Source of the DNA: Fidelibacterota bacterium
GTDB taxonomy: Bacteria > Fidelibacterota > UBA2242
Assembly: GCA_016783665.1 (NCBI GenBank)
Contig: JADHWC010000016.1
Location: 1-36,539, forward strand
Direction of reading: 5' to 3'
DNA: 36,539 bases
This document shows positions 1 to 8,299 of this stretch, in pieces. Below the pieces are notes generated by a model, which made no database searches, was not told where the DNA came from, and worked only from the letters and a program-made list of their open reading frames with translations. The position numbers and the translations under genes were made by a program. Within the stretch, counting starts at the first letter, position 1. The number at the start of each line of letters is the position of its first letter.

Positions 1-2
1 TT

Positions 3-257
3 TTTTTGAAGTTGATAACGTTTATAGCTTATTCCAGCGAGAAGAGCATTGAACAACCAAATATATCTCAAGAGATCAGGACAATATATTCAGAGAAAAC
101 CGACGTGTTCTACTGGAAAATAGCATCTTCGGAAGGACAGAAATTTATCTGGCTGGAACAGGCAGAACAGCGCCGCATTGTAAAAGCGGAATTCCACCTT
201 GGTCTCGCCCGGCTGGGTGCAAAATTAGATTCAGGCAGAAATGAAATTTTCCCGTAA
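3..257 (+). CDS. C-terminal part of an unknown protein (cut by window edge)
   Basis: The reading frame is open from the first bases of the window to the TAA at 255-257, so about 85 residues of a longer protein are visible. The TTG at 6 could be a start but has no visible ribosome-binding site, and the frame continues upstream, so a 5' truncation by the window edge is more likely. The visible part is a mixed soluble sequence with several Glu and Lys and no Cys or membrane segment. I recognise no family. Its last 17 bases overlap the start of the next gene, which suggests translational coupling. Confidence 0.5.
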   Translation, partial: FLKLITFIAYSSEKSIEQPNISQEIRTIYSEKTDVFYWKIASSEGQKFIWLEQAEQRRIVKAEFHLGLARLGAKLDSGRNEIFP

Positions 258-627
258 CATCTATTTTTTTCTATACCGCAACAGGCGGTTCATTACAACC
301 TGGACAATTATTATTCTGGCGGTTGTGCTGGGATTATACCTAAAAATCGACAAGGAAATAATTGCTGTTTCTGTTGTTATTTTTGGTATTATTGCCCATG
401 CTTTTGCCGGTCTCGCCGGGTTTATTGCATTGATACCGTTTATCGGGCCGCTGATCATTAGGGTTTTATCCCTGCCAATATTCTGGTTGTTAAATGCTTT
501 AGGATACTATGTTTCGGTTATTGCGATTAAAAAAGGATATGGTCGGGATGTAATAAGTTACAGAATGATCACGGTATTCTTCCTGCTGGGTTTTGCGGTG
601 GGATTTATTATTGCAAAATTAATTTGA
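241..627 (+). CDS. Small integral membrane protein, about 4 TM segments
   Basis: A 128-residue protein with a short basic N-terminus and about four hydrophobic segments (roughly residues 18-37, 40-58, 60-78 and 105-126), so an inner-membrane protein. The last hydrophobic stretch is preceded by a polar loop with Lys and Arg. I recognise no family. ATG 241 lies inside the end of the upstream gene. The stop overlaps the convergent HEAT/PPIase gene by 9 bp. Function unknown. Confidence 0.6.
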   Translation: MKFSRNIYFFLYRNRRFITTWTIIILAVVLGLYLKIDKEIIAVSVVIFGIIAHAFAGLAGFIALIPFIGPLIIRVLSLPIFWLLNALGYYVSVIAIKKGYGRDVISYRMITVFFLLGFAVGFIIAKLI

Positions 628-2610
628 CGGTCGCCGGATATCCGCTGCCAGAATTTTGTCGCCGCTCTCAATCTTCAACACTACATCTATTCCCTCAACA
701 ACTCGTCCAAAACGGGTATATTTATAATCAAGATGCGGCTGATCAGAGAGAGTAATAAAGAATTGCGAGCCCTCCGTGTCATTTCCCGCACTTGCCATTC
801 CGACTGAACCGATATCATATCCAACGGAAGATTTTTCTGTTAAAAGATGATAATTGGGACCGCCCCATCCATCACCGCGGGGATCTCCTCCCTGTACCAC
901 AAAGTTCGGAATTATCCGGTGAAAAATTAGTCCGTCGTAAAATCCCGAGTCAATCCGTTCCAGAAAAGCGGCGACAGTATACGGGGCATAGAATCCATCG
1001 CACTCAATTATAAACGTTCCGCGGTTTGTGAAAATCTGGACCCGGGGGCTGAGACCGTATTGATTTAATTTTGTCAACCTGGAATATAAAAAAGCATCAT
1101 TATAATCAGTGGGAGTGACGACATTCTCCCCATAAATTTCGGTGAGTATATGGCGGCTTTTGTCTCTAATTTGTTTTTGTTTGTTGCTCAGTAAAGGTTT
1201 AAGATGGTCAACGGCGCCATCAGGGCGGATTTTTTCAATTGCCGAGAGCACAGCCACACAGGCATCTAAAAAAGCGTATTGATTGTGTTTTTTAAGACTC
1301 TCGTATAAAAAAGGCTCCATATCCGTCATATTCAAATCCGTTTCGGATATTATGCTTGCGGCGTGATATACCTGAACCGGATCGTCTCCGGTTAAACCAT
1401 CGATAAGAGCCGTCTTGTACTCACCGATTGTTATTATGTTGTTGGCAATTAGAGAATCCAGCATATTGATAATCCCCAAATAAGCCGGAGTAGCAATTGT
1501 CTTTTTGTAATGTTTTGAAAGATTCAGTAGAGAGACAAAAGATCGCCTGTTGGGAGAATTTTTCAATCCGGCAACTTTATAGGGCAAAAGTGTTTCGTCA
1601 ACCGGAAAAGAATCCGCCGGCGTTTGATTGCTTGAATCAAGAAAAGGCGTAGTAAATTGAACAATCGATCCCCTGATATGTTCGGAAGAATTTTTAAACA
1701 GTCGTGTCAGCTTATTTATTAAATGTTGATTTAATACAATATCGTCCGGGGCGTTTTGCAGCGCAGCTGCAACAACGTGATTGCTTGAATCGTCCAACGC
1801 CACCGTCCATAAAGATTCTCTGTCTTGCAAACCGGGTATTGCCAAAACGCTTTCATAACGGACTCGCCAATCCGGGTCGGTTAACAGATCAGAATATATC
1901 TGGTCTTTTTCTGAAAATGGGATTGGTCGTAATACTTTGGCAACAGATCGTCGAATTTCCGGATCGGGATTTTTTGCTGCATCTATTAGCTGCTTTATAT
2001 GGGGAACGAGCAATTCGGAATTGCGGATTCTCTGAAGCGCCGCAGCTGCCATGCGTCGGTTATTTGCATTTTTGGATGACAGGGATTCACAACAAAATCC
2101 AATACATTCTGACTGAATAACGCCCCTTGAGAAAAAATACACGAATGCACGGAATAATATTTCGGCAGGTGTATGATCACAATATTGTTCGTTAAGCAAT
2201 CGAAGTGTTGATAGATCTCCCACCTGCCCGAGGGACAATACAATTTGTTGGCGGATATCGCGATCATGTTCAGAAGCAAGTCTTTGGGTTAAGACATCGA
2301 TAGACTGGGAACACCGTAACTGACCAAGCGCAAACGCTGCGCTGAGACGTACGAGCGGGGAAGAATCTTCCGTCAATGGAATAAGCTCCGGAACAATTGT
2401 GGTGTCTCTACTGTTTGCAACCGCCAAGCAAAGCCGGAATCGTTCACCAGGTTTTTGAAAACTGGAAAATTGTGTGATGTATGGCTTGATCTGCCGATTA
2501 TTCCCGGTTCGTAGGACGAGAAGATTTTGCTGCGAAAAGGGGCTTTTTGAACAAGAAAGAAAGGCAAGTGTCCAAAAGAGAGTTGTTAAAATAAAAGGAA
2601 ATTTTTTCAG
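619..2610 (-). CDS. HEAT-repeat / cyclophilin-type peptidyl-prolyl isomerase lipoprotein, probable CTG start
   Basis: Predicted envelope lipoprotein combining an N-terminal array of HEAT-like helical repeats (most of the first 500 residues) with a C-terminal cyclophilin domain of about 145 residues. The cyclophilin domain shows FHRIIPNFVVQGGDPRG and SQFFITL, the usual catalytic-face motifs; the Trp position of human CypA is not conserved. It would isomerise Xaa-Pro bonds, with the HEAT part as a protein-binding scaffold. The first ATG/GTG/TTG in frame is TTG 2427, but the frame is open back to the stop of the upstream gene and encodes a signal peptide, starting at CTG 2610 as MKKFPFILTTLFWTLAFLSC, with lipobox FLSC and Cys20. 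I therefore place the start at CTG 2610; ATC 2613 or ATT 2616 are alternatives. From CTG it is 663 residues. It directly follows the glycosidase-like gene. Confidence 0.8.
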   Translation of the reverse strand: MKKFPFILTTLFWTLAFLSCSKSPFSQQNLLVLRTGNNRQIKPYITQFSSFQKPGERFRLCLAVANSRDTTIVPELIPLTEDSSPLVRLSAAFALGQLRCSQSIDVLTQRLASEHDRDIRQQIVLSLGQVGDLSTLRLLNEQYCDHTPAEILFRAFVYFFSRGVIQSECIGFCCESLSSKNANNRRMAAAALQRIRNSELLVPHIKQLIDAAKNPDPEIRRSVAKVLRPIPFSEKDQIYSDLLTDPDWRVRYESVLAIPGLQDRESLWTVALDDSSNHVVAAALQNAPDDIVLNQHLINKLTRLFKNSSEHIRGSIVQFTTPFLDSSNQTPADSFPVDETLLPYKVAGLKNSPNRRSFVSLLNLSKHYKKTIATPAYLGIINMLDSLIANNIITIGEYKTALIDGLTGDDPVQVYHAASIISETDLNMTDMEPFLYESLKKHNQYAFLDACVAVLSAIEKIRPDGAVDHLKPLLSNKQKQIRDKSRHILTEIYGENVVTPTDYNDAFLYSRLTKLNQYGLSPRVQIFTNRGTFIIECDGFYAPYTVAAFLERIDSGFYDGLIFHRIIPNFVVQGGDPRGDGWGGPNYHLLTEKSSVGYDIGSVGMASAGNDTEGSQFFITLSDQPHLDYKYTRFGRVVEGIDVVLKIESGDKILAADIRRPSN

Positions 2611-2616
2611 GATAAT

Positions 2617-4824
2617 TTATTCTCCCCAGTACGATGATACATAGATCCCCGCACCAAGACCGCATTGCGGAATATTTCCGGTATAATCCGAATTGAGATA
2701 ATCAAAATATTCCGGGATGAGCCCGAAATTAACAAACGCTTGCCGTGTAATCCACATATGGAGCGCATCGGCTTTATCGAAGTTTGTCATGCGTTTATTA
2801 AGAATTGATAGAAGAATATCACCGAACACCCACTCGTGCTGACGTCGATTTATAGGGCTTATATAACGACGAAAGCCGTGATTTAGCGGGAGATTTTTTT
2901 CGAAGACAGAAAGGGTTCCTTTGCTAATAAAGTCCTGAGGAGTAAAGACCCAGATTAATGCCAGGGCATTTACGGCATCAAGCGCCATGTCTTTGCTCTC
3001 CATAAATGCTTGTAACACATTATATTCGTCATCGTATAAATTCATTTCCATCTGCTGGCGGAGCGCTATTGCGGCGTTTTCATATTCTATGGCTTTGAGC
3101 TCGTCATTTACCATGCGAGCCAGCCAGGCGGCGTCAACTAAACCCCGGTATGCAGTTACCGATGTAAATGTATAATGTTTGGGCGCACCTTTGTTGAAAA
3201 ATCCATTGTCTGCACGGATCAAACCTGTATTATCAATGCTGTTAATAATGACATCTGCAATTTCAGTGGAAATTTTTGGCCAATAGTATTCCAGAAATTT
3301 TATATCGTTTGTAATTTCTACATATTGTTTAAGATTCCAGAGAACTACACCAAAGTTACCGAGGTAGAGCCGGGGTCCAAATTCTCCGGCGCTGTTTGCC
3401 TCTAATCCATTTCCAAAATAATGATCGGTTGATATGCAGTAATTTTGTCCGACACCAATATTTTCTCCCGCCCATTGAAAATGTTTATAGCTCCCGCAAC
3501 GCCCGTTCATTATAAATTGTAGCGCCGATAGTGCTTCATCATAATGTCCGGAATTTAAGAAAGCATCAATTGCGAATCCCATACTGACAGGTGCCGACAT
3601 AATCTTTTTTTGAGGGGGGAAGGAATTAACGATTTGTCCTCGGGCGGGAAATCGCTCGCGGCATTGAGCCATTTTTAGAACGACAACCGATTGTGAGTAA
3701 ACTGACGCTTCTTCTTTTGATATGTTTGGCGGTAAAATCGTTGTTTTATGCCATTTCTTCCACCAGTCAATTTCTTTGATAAGTGCAGTAAACCCGGGAT
3801 GCTCATTTTTGTATTTTCGCACTACCGTGTAGGACTTGGGATTGGGTATGTCGCTGTAGTAACAGATGACGAAAAGCCATTTCCGGTTTTTATCCTGGAA
3901 AGACCATTTCCCCACATTCAAATTCGGGTCCTTGTCCATGATTTCGAAATTCAGCGAAAATTTTTCTAAAGAATCCCCCTTTAGCACCGCATAAAAAATC
4001 CAGAAGGCTTTATCCTTGGAAAAGGGAGAAAAGGCATACTGATCCAGGGTAAATTCATGTCCGTGTATTTTGTGATGAACGATTCCGGTCCCTTCAACAT
4101 AACCGGTAGAAACTGTCGGTAAATCCGCAAGGGGAATTTCCCGGCGATTCTGAAACAATACGGTTCGGGCAGATGTCGCCACCGTGGGCGTCAAAGAGTT
4201 TTCATCGATTTGAGTGTATAAATGAGGTCGAAAATCGCTAAACTCTCGTTTAGTGACCTGATAAGTGGCGACAGCAAGACCATTGCTGAATGGCAACTGA
4301 TATGTGGAGCGATGTGGTGCAGGACCTTTTTTCATAAGCGGCGGTTCCGGAGGCGTGACAGATATTTTTACCGGGCCGGAAAGGATGCCGCCATTTCCGG
4401 ACTGATTATAAATCCTGATTGCGAGAAGGTTGTTCTGCCGTATTAAACTTGTCGGTATTGCGTGATAAAGAATTTCTGTTGAATCAGTATTCCGGCTTGT
4501 ATCACTTAAAAAATATCCGTTGATATATGTCTGTTCGGTATCGCGAACCTTTCCGATATGAAGATATAGAGTATCATGTGCAAAATAATTTGAATCGACA
4601 CTAAAGTTAGTTCGATACCATGCCGCACCATCATAGTTTGCAAAGCCCTGGTTTTCCCATGAATCCGGCACTGTGACGGGATACCACGCAGAATCATTGA
4701 AATCAACTGCAGCCCAGGTAGAGTCATCGCCAATATTAAACATCCATGTTCTCTCCAGAGGAATATCAGAGTAAGAGATCGATATGAGCAGCAAGTTTAC
4801 GAGGAGGATATTGACATATTTCAT
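2617..4824 (-). CDS. Secreted glycoside-hydrolase-like protein (jelly-roll + six-hairpin barrel)
   Basis: A 735-residue exported protein. Residues 1-19 form a Sec signal peptide (MKYVNILLVNLLLISISYS). Residues about 22-160 resemble the galactose-binding-like jelly-roll of family-2 glycosidases (W-x-F-x-x-G-D-x-S-W, a V-P-x-x-W-E-N strand, W-Y-R-T, YINGYFL). The second half (about 340-720) has Trp-, Gly- and Asn-rich helices typical of (alpha/alpha)6 six-hairpin glycosidases. I cannot assign a GH family or substrate, and no catalytic pair can be named from sequence alone. Its stop codon directly precedes the HEAT/PPIase lipoprotein start, so the two are probably co-translated and both work in the envelope or outside the cell. 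Confidence 0.7.
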   Translation of the reverse strand: MKYVNILLVNLLLISISYSDIPLERTWMFNIGDDSTWAAVDFNDSAWYPVTVPDSWENQGFANYDGAAWYRTNFSVDSNYFAHDTLYLHIGKVRDTEQTYINGYFLSDTSRNTDSTEILYHAIPTSLIRQNNLLAIRIYNQSGNGGILSGPVKISVTPPEPPLMKKGPAPHRSTYQLPFSNGLAVATYQVTKREFSDFRPHLYTQIDENSLTPTVATSARTVLFQNRREIPLADLPTVSTGYVEGTGIVHHKIHGHEFTLDQYAFSPFSKDKAFWIFYAVLKGDSLEKFSLNFEIMDKDPNLNVGKWSFQDKNRKWLFVICYYSDIPNPKSYTVVRKYKNEHPGFTALIKEIDWWKKWHKTTILPPNISKEEASVYSQSVVVLKMAQCRERFPARGQIVNSFPPQKKIMSAPVSMGFAIDAFLNSGHYDEALSALQFIMNGRCGSYKHFQWAGENIGVGQNYCISTDHYFGNGLEANSAGEFGPRLYLGNFGVVLWNLKQYVEITNDIKFLEYYWPKISTEIADVIINSIDNTGLIRADNGFFNKGAPKHYTFTSVTAYRGLVDAAWLARMVNDELKAIEYENAAIALRQQMEMNLYDDEYNVLQAFMESKDMALDAVNALALIWVFTPQDFISKGTLSVFEKNLPLNHGFRRYISPINRRQHEWVFGDILLSILNKRMTNFDKADALHMWITRQAFVNFGLIPEYFDYLNSDYTGNIPQCGLGAGIYVSSYWGE
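2622..2627 (-). promoter_or_regulatory. Shine-Dalgarno site for the HEAT/PPIase gene
   Basis: The minus strand reads GGGGAG here, inside the last codons of the upstream gene. It lies 5, 8 and 11 bases before ATT 2616, ATC 2613 and CTG 2610. There is no ATG, GTG or TTG in any useful position after it. This site is the main reason to think translation really begins here and not 180 bases downstream. Confidence 0.5.
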
Positions 4825-4876
4825 AATAGTAAAATTACATTAATTTCCTGAAAAACTCAAAGCCGGATTTGATTAT

Positions 4877-5608
4877 TTAAATATCTTTTTCAATCGCTAA
4901 TAGATGATGTTTAATTTCAATACCGGCGCTAAAACCGGTTAAACGTCCGTTCTTGCCAATCACACGGTGACAGGGAACCAGAAACGGAACGGGATTATTA
5001 TGAAGCGCTCCGCCGATAGCGCGGGCGGCTTTTGGCTTATCGCACCAGTTGGCAATGTCTCCATAGCTGACAACCGTGCCGAATGGTATCAGCCAGGTCC
5101 AAAAGAGCGCCTGCAGCATAAAGTTGGATTTTATAAAGAAAACATTAATTGGTGGAATGTTAAATTCTGTTCCATGTTTTAAATATGTATCAATTTCACT
5201 GATAAGACGCAATGAAAAACCGGGAGGGTTTTCAGATTGTGGGTTTACTCCAGTCGCTCTGATCTTTTGATTGATATCATCGCAACTAAACGATATAGCA
5301 AGAATGGCATCTTCTGAACAGAATATATGGTAAGGAATTGTAGAACGACTCGATAATAAAAATGTCGCCAACGGTTTTTGGGGCGTCATTGTGAATCCAG
5401 CTGTGTGCTTCTGCTCAGAAAGCAATTTTCGACAGAAACCGCAATTCTTCCAATGCTGAAAATATAAACTTTCTTGATCTCGCCCAAGCTGGTGATTGAC
5501 GATAGAATGTGCAATTGCCGTATTAAAATGTTTGTTTGCGGGAACCTGTTCCATAATAATAGTACAAAATACGAAAGGAAAACTTAAAATAGAAGTTTTT
5601 ATTGCCAT
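4877..5608 (-). CDS. ogt: Methylated-DNA-[protein]-cysteine S-methyltransferase with N-terminal zinc-finger-like motif
   Basis: O6-alkylguanine-DNA alkyltransferase, which moves the alkyl group of damaged guanine onto its own cysteine. The C-terminal domain is clear: IPFGTVVSYGDIA, a helix with ARAIGGAL for DNA binding, NNPVPFLVPCHRV with active Cys213, then IGKNGRLTGFSAG. Residues about 75-155 fit the variable N-terminal domain. Unusually, the first 65 residues carry H52-x3-C56-x2-C59 in a sequence resembling the anti-sigma zinc-finger (zf-HC2) pattern. The start at 5608 has no Shine-Dalgarno sequence; Met19 (5554) is an alternative, and both keep the finger. The gene diverges from the TPR gene across a 76-bp gap. 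Confidence 0.88.
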   Translation of the reverse strand: MAIKTSILSFPFVFCTIIMEQVPANKHFNTAIAHSIVNHQLGRDQESLYFQHWKNCGFCRKLLSEQKHTAGFTMTPQKPLATFLLSSRSTIPYHIFCSEDAILAISFSCDDINQKIRATGVNPQSENPPGFSLRLISEIDTYLKHGTEFNIPPINVFFIKSNFMLQALFWTWLIPFGTVVSYGDIANWCDKPKAARAIGGALHNNPVPFLVPCHRVIGKNGRLTGFSAGIEIKHHLLAIEKDI

Positions 5609-5684
5609 ATTTGTTTTAAAACACTATCTTGATGTTTGTAATGATTAATAGGCATCTATAAATTTAGGAATAATAGGAGATTTT

Positions 5685-6401
5685 GTGACAGATAATCCCC
5701 TGATTGTGTACGATAAAAAAATTTTAAATTTCATAGAAGTAGGTAACTATAAACATGCGCTATGGGTTGCAGAAGAATCGTATGTGTTTTCGAAGACTCT
5801 TTTTGGGGACACTCATCTGGAAACAGCAAAAACACTCAATAATCTTGCCTGGGTTTACGACCTGTTGCAACGTTATGACGTGGCGGAAACATTTTACCTT
5901 CGGTCAGTCGGATTAAAGAAATCGATATATGGAAAATCTTCGGTAGAGCTAATACCAACTCTTGAGAATCTCATGTCGTTATATTTGTATCAAAAAAAAT
6001 TCCGCGAGACCGAAAAGATACTGTATAACCTGATCGTAATAGTTGAGAGTAAAAAAGAACCATGGGTGTTTCGGAAGGCGGTGTATTTATGCCAACTGGC
6101 TGACTTGTATGAAAGACAAAGGCGCACAGCGAGAGCAGAAGATTATTATCATAAATGCGCCGCTTTTATAGAAAGCGTTATGTCATTTGATCATCCCAAT
6201 CTTGGGCGGGTTTTTGCGAATATCGCCGATCATTATACGCGTGTTGAAAAGTATCCGCGCGCTCAATTTTATTATCAAAGAGCATATAGTATTTTAATTA
6301 AAAAATTATCAAAAAGGCATCCTGACCTTAAACATGTTATTGATGGAATGAATTTTATCCGATCTTATCTACCGGATTCGCAGACCGCACAAGGTCAATG
6401 A
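5685..6401 (+). CDS. Tetratricopeptide repeat protein (kinesin-light-chain-like TPRs)
   Basis: A 238-residue protein without signal peptide, so probably cytoplasmic. It contains about four to five 42-residue TPR units of the TPR_12 kind, recognisable from repeating patterns such as HLETAKTLNNLAWVYDLL, YDVAETFYLRS, FYYQRAYSIL and HPDLKHVIDGMN. Such proteins are binding scaffolds; the partner cannot be read from the sequence. The start is GTG 5685, supported by TAGGAGA at 5674-5680. It heads a plus-strand series with the Na+/Ca2+ exchanger 26 bp downstream. Confidence 0.8.
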   Translation: MTDNPLIVYDKKILNFIEVGNYKHALWVAEESYVFSKTLFGDTHLETAKTLNNLAWVYDLLQRYDVAETFYLRSVGLKKSIYGKSSVELIPTLENLMSLYLYQKKFRETEKILYNLIVIVESKKEPWVFRKAVYLCQLADLYERQRRTARAEDYYHKCAAFIESVMSFDHPNLGRVFANIADHYTRVEKYPRAQFYYQRAYSILIKKLSKRHPDLKHVIDGMNFIRSYLPDSQTAQGQ

Positions 6402-6427
6402 AGTGAGCGAAAGCGGCTTGGGGGTAT

Positions 6428-7363
6428 ATGTATTTACTGTATTTTTTAGCTGGTTTTATTCTACTCTACTACGGAGCTGGTTTCCTCGTTAGAGGAAGCT
6501 CTTCCATTGCTGTTTCTCTCGGTGTTAAAAAAATCGTTGTTGGTTTAACAATCGTTGCTTTAGGCACGTCGATGCCGGAGCTCGTCGTCAGTTTTTTTGC
6601 AGCGGTTAAAAAAGTAGACGATGTCAGCGTTGGCAATATCGTTGGCAGCAACCTGGCTAATATTTTGCTGGTGCTGGGCCTGTCATCACTAATCCGTCCA
6701 ATTAAAGTTAAAAGAAGAATATTTTTGATCGATCTTCCAGTTCTGCTATTAATTACGCTGATGTTTGTTTTATTCTGCATGGACGGCAACTTAGAGGGTC
6801 ATGAGGGCGCGCTTATGCTGATCGTATATATTGTGTATATGACCTTTATTATTGCTAACCGGAAAGTTCGTAATAGCGCAGATATCGATCTGGTCCCGAT
6901 GGAAAAGGGACATATTATCAGAAATATATTTCTCACTGTGTTGGGTTTGTTGGGACTCATAATCGGAGGACAACTGACGGTTAGAGGGGCAATTGGTCTT
7001 GCGCGAGCCGCGGGAATCTCAGAGCTGGTCATTGGATTGACTATCGTTGCCCTTGGCACATCTCTACCGGAGCTGTTTACCAGCGTTGTGGCGGTGATTA
7101 AAAAAGAAGATGAAATTTCAATTGGCAATATTATTGGCAGCAATCTTTTTAACACGGCTTTTGTGCTGGGCATCGTACCAATGGTTTATTCGTTAAAAAT
7201 AGATGCGCATGTGATTCGTTTTGAGAATGTTTTAATGTTGTGCATAACGGTCCTATTTGCTGTACTTCTCTTTATCGGGCGCCGTCTTTCGCGGCTCGAA
7301 GGATTGATTTTATTACTGTTTTACGTTTTATTTATCCTGAATCTTGGTTTTAATTTCATTTAA
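6428..7363 (+). CDS. Na+/Ca2+ exchanger family (CaCA) inner-membrane antiporter
   Basis: A 311-residue membrane protein with about ten hydrophobic segments and the two diagnostic alpha-repeats of the CaCA superfamily: GTSMPE at 46-51 with GNIVGSN at 69-75, and GTSLPE at 210-215 with GNIIGSN at 233-239. The two halves are clear internal duplicates in inverted-topology style. The acidic Glu in each repeat is the ion ligand in this family, so it probably exchanges Na+ (or H+) for Ca2+. It resembles E. coli YrbG in length and layout. The amidase gene follows after 15 bp, which suggests co-transcription; a functional link between them is not evident. Confidence 0.9.
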   Translation: MYLLYFLAGFILLYYGAGFLVRGSSSIAVSLGVKKIVVGLTIVALGTSMPELVVSFFAAVKKVDDVSVGNIVGSNLANILLVLGLSSLIRPIKVKRRIFLIDLPVLLLITLMFVLFCMDGNLEGHEGALMLIVYIVYMTFIIANRKVRNSADIDLVPMEKGHIIRNIFLTVLGLLGLIIGGQLTVRGAIGLARAAGISELVIGLTIVALGTSLPELFTSVVAVIKKEDEISIGNIIGSNLFNTAFVLGIVPMVYSLKIDAHVIRFENVLMLCITVLFAVLLFIGRRLSRLEGLILLLFYVLFILNLGFNFI

Positions 7364-7378
7364 ACACATTTATACAAT

Positions 7379-8176
7379 ATGAAAATTGCCTTATATCAAT
7401 TTGCTCCATTATGGGGAAACGTTCCGGGAAATTTGAAGAAAATTGAATCAATATTGTGCAGTCATGCAAATATTGATTTGTGGATATTACCCGAATTGTG
7501 TACAACGGGCTATCTGTTTAACTCAAAAGTAGAGATCGGTTCTGTCTCGGAACCGTTCCCGGGTGGCCAAACAAGCTCATGGCTTAAGTCTATCACAAAA
7601 CGCCTGAATGCGTCTGTAATAATGGGTGTTGCAGAAAAATGTAAAGAAAAACTTTATAACAGCGCTATTGTTTTTGACAATGGCTTTCACGTTGGCGCTT
7701 ACCGAAAGATTCATCTATTTGATAATGAAAAAAATCTCTTCGATCCCGGTAATGAAGCGCCGGAGGTTTTTACAGTTCGTGGTGTAAGGATCGGTGTTAT
7801 GATATGTTTTGACTGGATCTTTCCGGAGGCTGCCAGGACACTGGCGCTGAATGGCGCCCAGATTATAGCGCATCCGGCGAACCTGGTGTTGCCCTATTGT
7901 CCCGACGCAATGGTCACGAGAAGCATTGAAAACAGGGTCTTTACGGCGACGGCTAACCGAATTGGGACAGAGAGATTATCGGACGGGCAACAATTAACAT
8001 TTATTGGCAATAGCCAGGCGACCAATATCTTCGGAAAACGCCTTGGGCAGCTTTCCAAAGACCGGGAAGGCGTTTTAATATTCGATATTGATCCGGCTGA
8101 ATCAAACAGTAAATCCATTACCCAAAATAATGATTTGTTCATGGACCGGAAGCCTGAATTGTATCGCTTAAATTAA
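7379..8176 (+). CDS. Carbon-nitrogen hydrolase (nitrilase superfamily amidase)
   Basis: A 265-residue cytoplasmic amidase of the nitrilase superfamily. The Glu-Lys-Cys triad is visible: Glu39 in PELCTTGY, Lys110 in YRKIHLFDNEKN and Cys143 in VMICFDWIFPE. The following ENRVFTATANR segment is also typical. Substrate is not determined; omega-amidase, N-carbamoyl or other amide hydrolases all share this fold. There is no strong Shine-Dalgarno sequence, which fits coupling to the exchanger gene 15 bp upstream. It lies just before the methylamine-type methyltransferase genes, so release of nitrogen from an amide linked to that pathway is possible but unproven. Confidence 0.9.
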   Translation: MKIALYQFAPLWGNVPGNLKKIESILCSHANIDLWILPELCTTGYLFNSKVEIGSVSEPFPGGQTSSWLKSITKRLNASVIMGVAEKCKEKLYNSAIVFDNGFHVGAYRKIHLFDNEKNLFDPGNEAPEVFTVRGVRIGVMICFDWIFPEAARTLALNGAQIIAHPANLVLPYCPDAMVTRSIENRVFTATANRIGTERLSDGQQLTFIGNSQATNIFGKRLGQLSKDREGVLIFDIDPAESNSKSITQNNDLFMDRKPELYRLN

Positions 8177-8188
8177 GGAGAGGTTAAT

Positions 8189-8263
8189 ATGCAACGAGTT
8201 GTTGTATCTGGTTACAGGGAAAGCTGGAAGCGTAATATCACTTCAAATCGATATAGAAAATAA
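8189..8263 (+). CDS. Possible 24-residue small ORF
   Basis: ATG 8189 is preceded by AAGGAGAGG with good spacing and opens a 24-codon frame (begins MQRVVVSGYRESW) ending in TAA at 8261-8263. It lies in the gap between the amidase and the mttB-like gene. It is very basic at the C-terminus and resembles no family I know. It may be a small protein, a leader peptide or a relic of a longer gene; the ribosome-binding site is the only real support. Confidence 0.3.
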   Translation: MQRVVVSGYRESWKRNITSNRYRK

Positions 8264-8299
8264 TCACATAAATTTAAAACGGCTGATAGGAGATCCGGT

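Noticed and set aside
2608-2630. Read-through fusion of the glycosidase-like and HEAT/PPIase proteins across the shared-frame TAA
   Set aside because: The downstream frame encodes its own signal peptide, which would be senseless inside a fusion.
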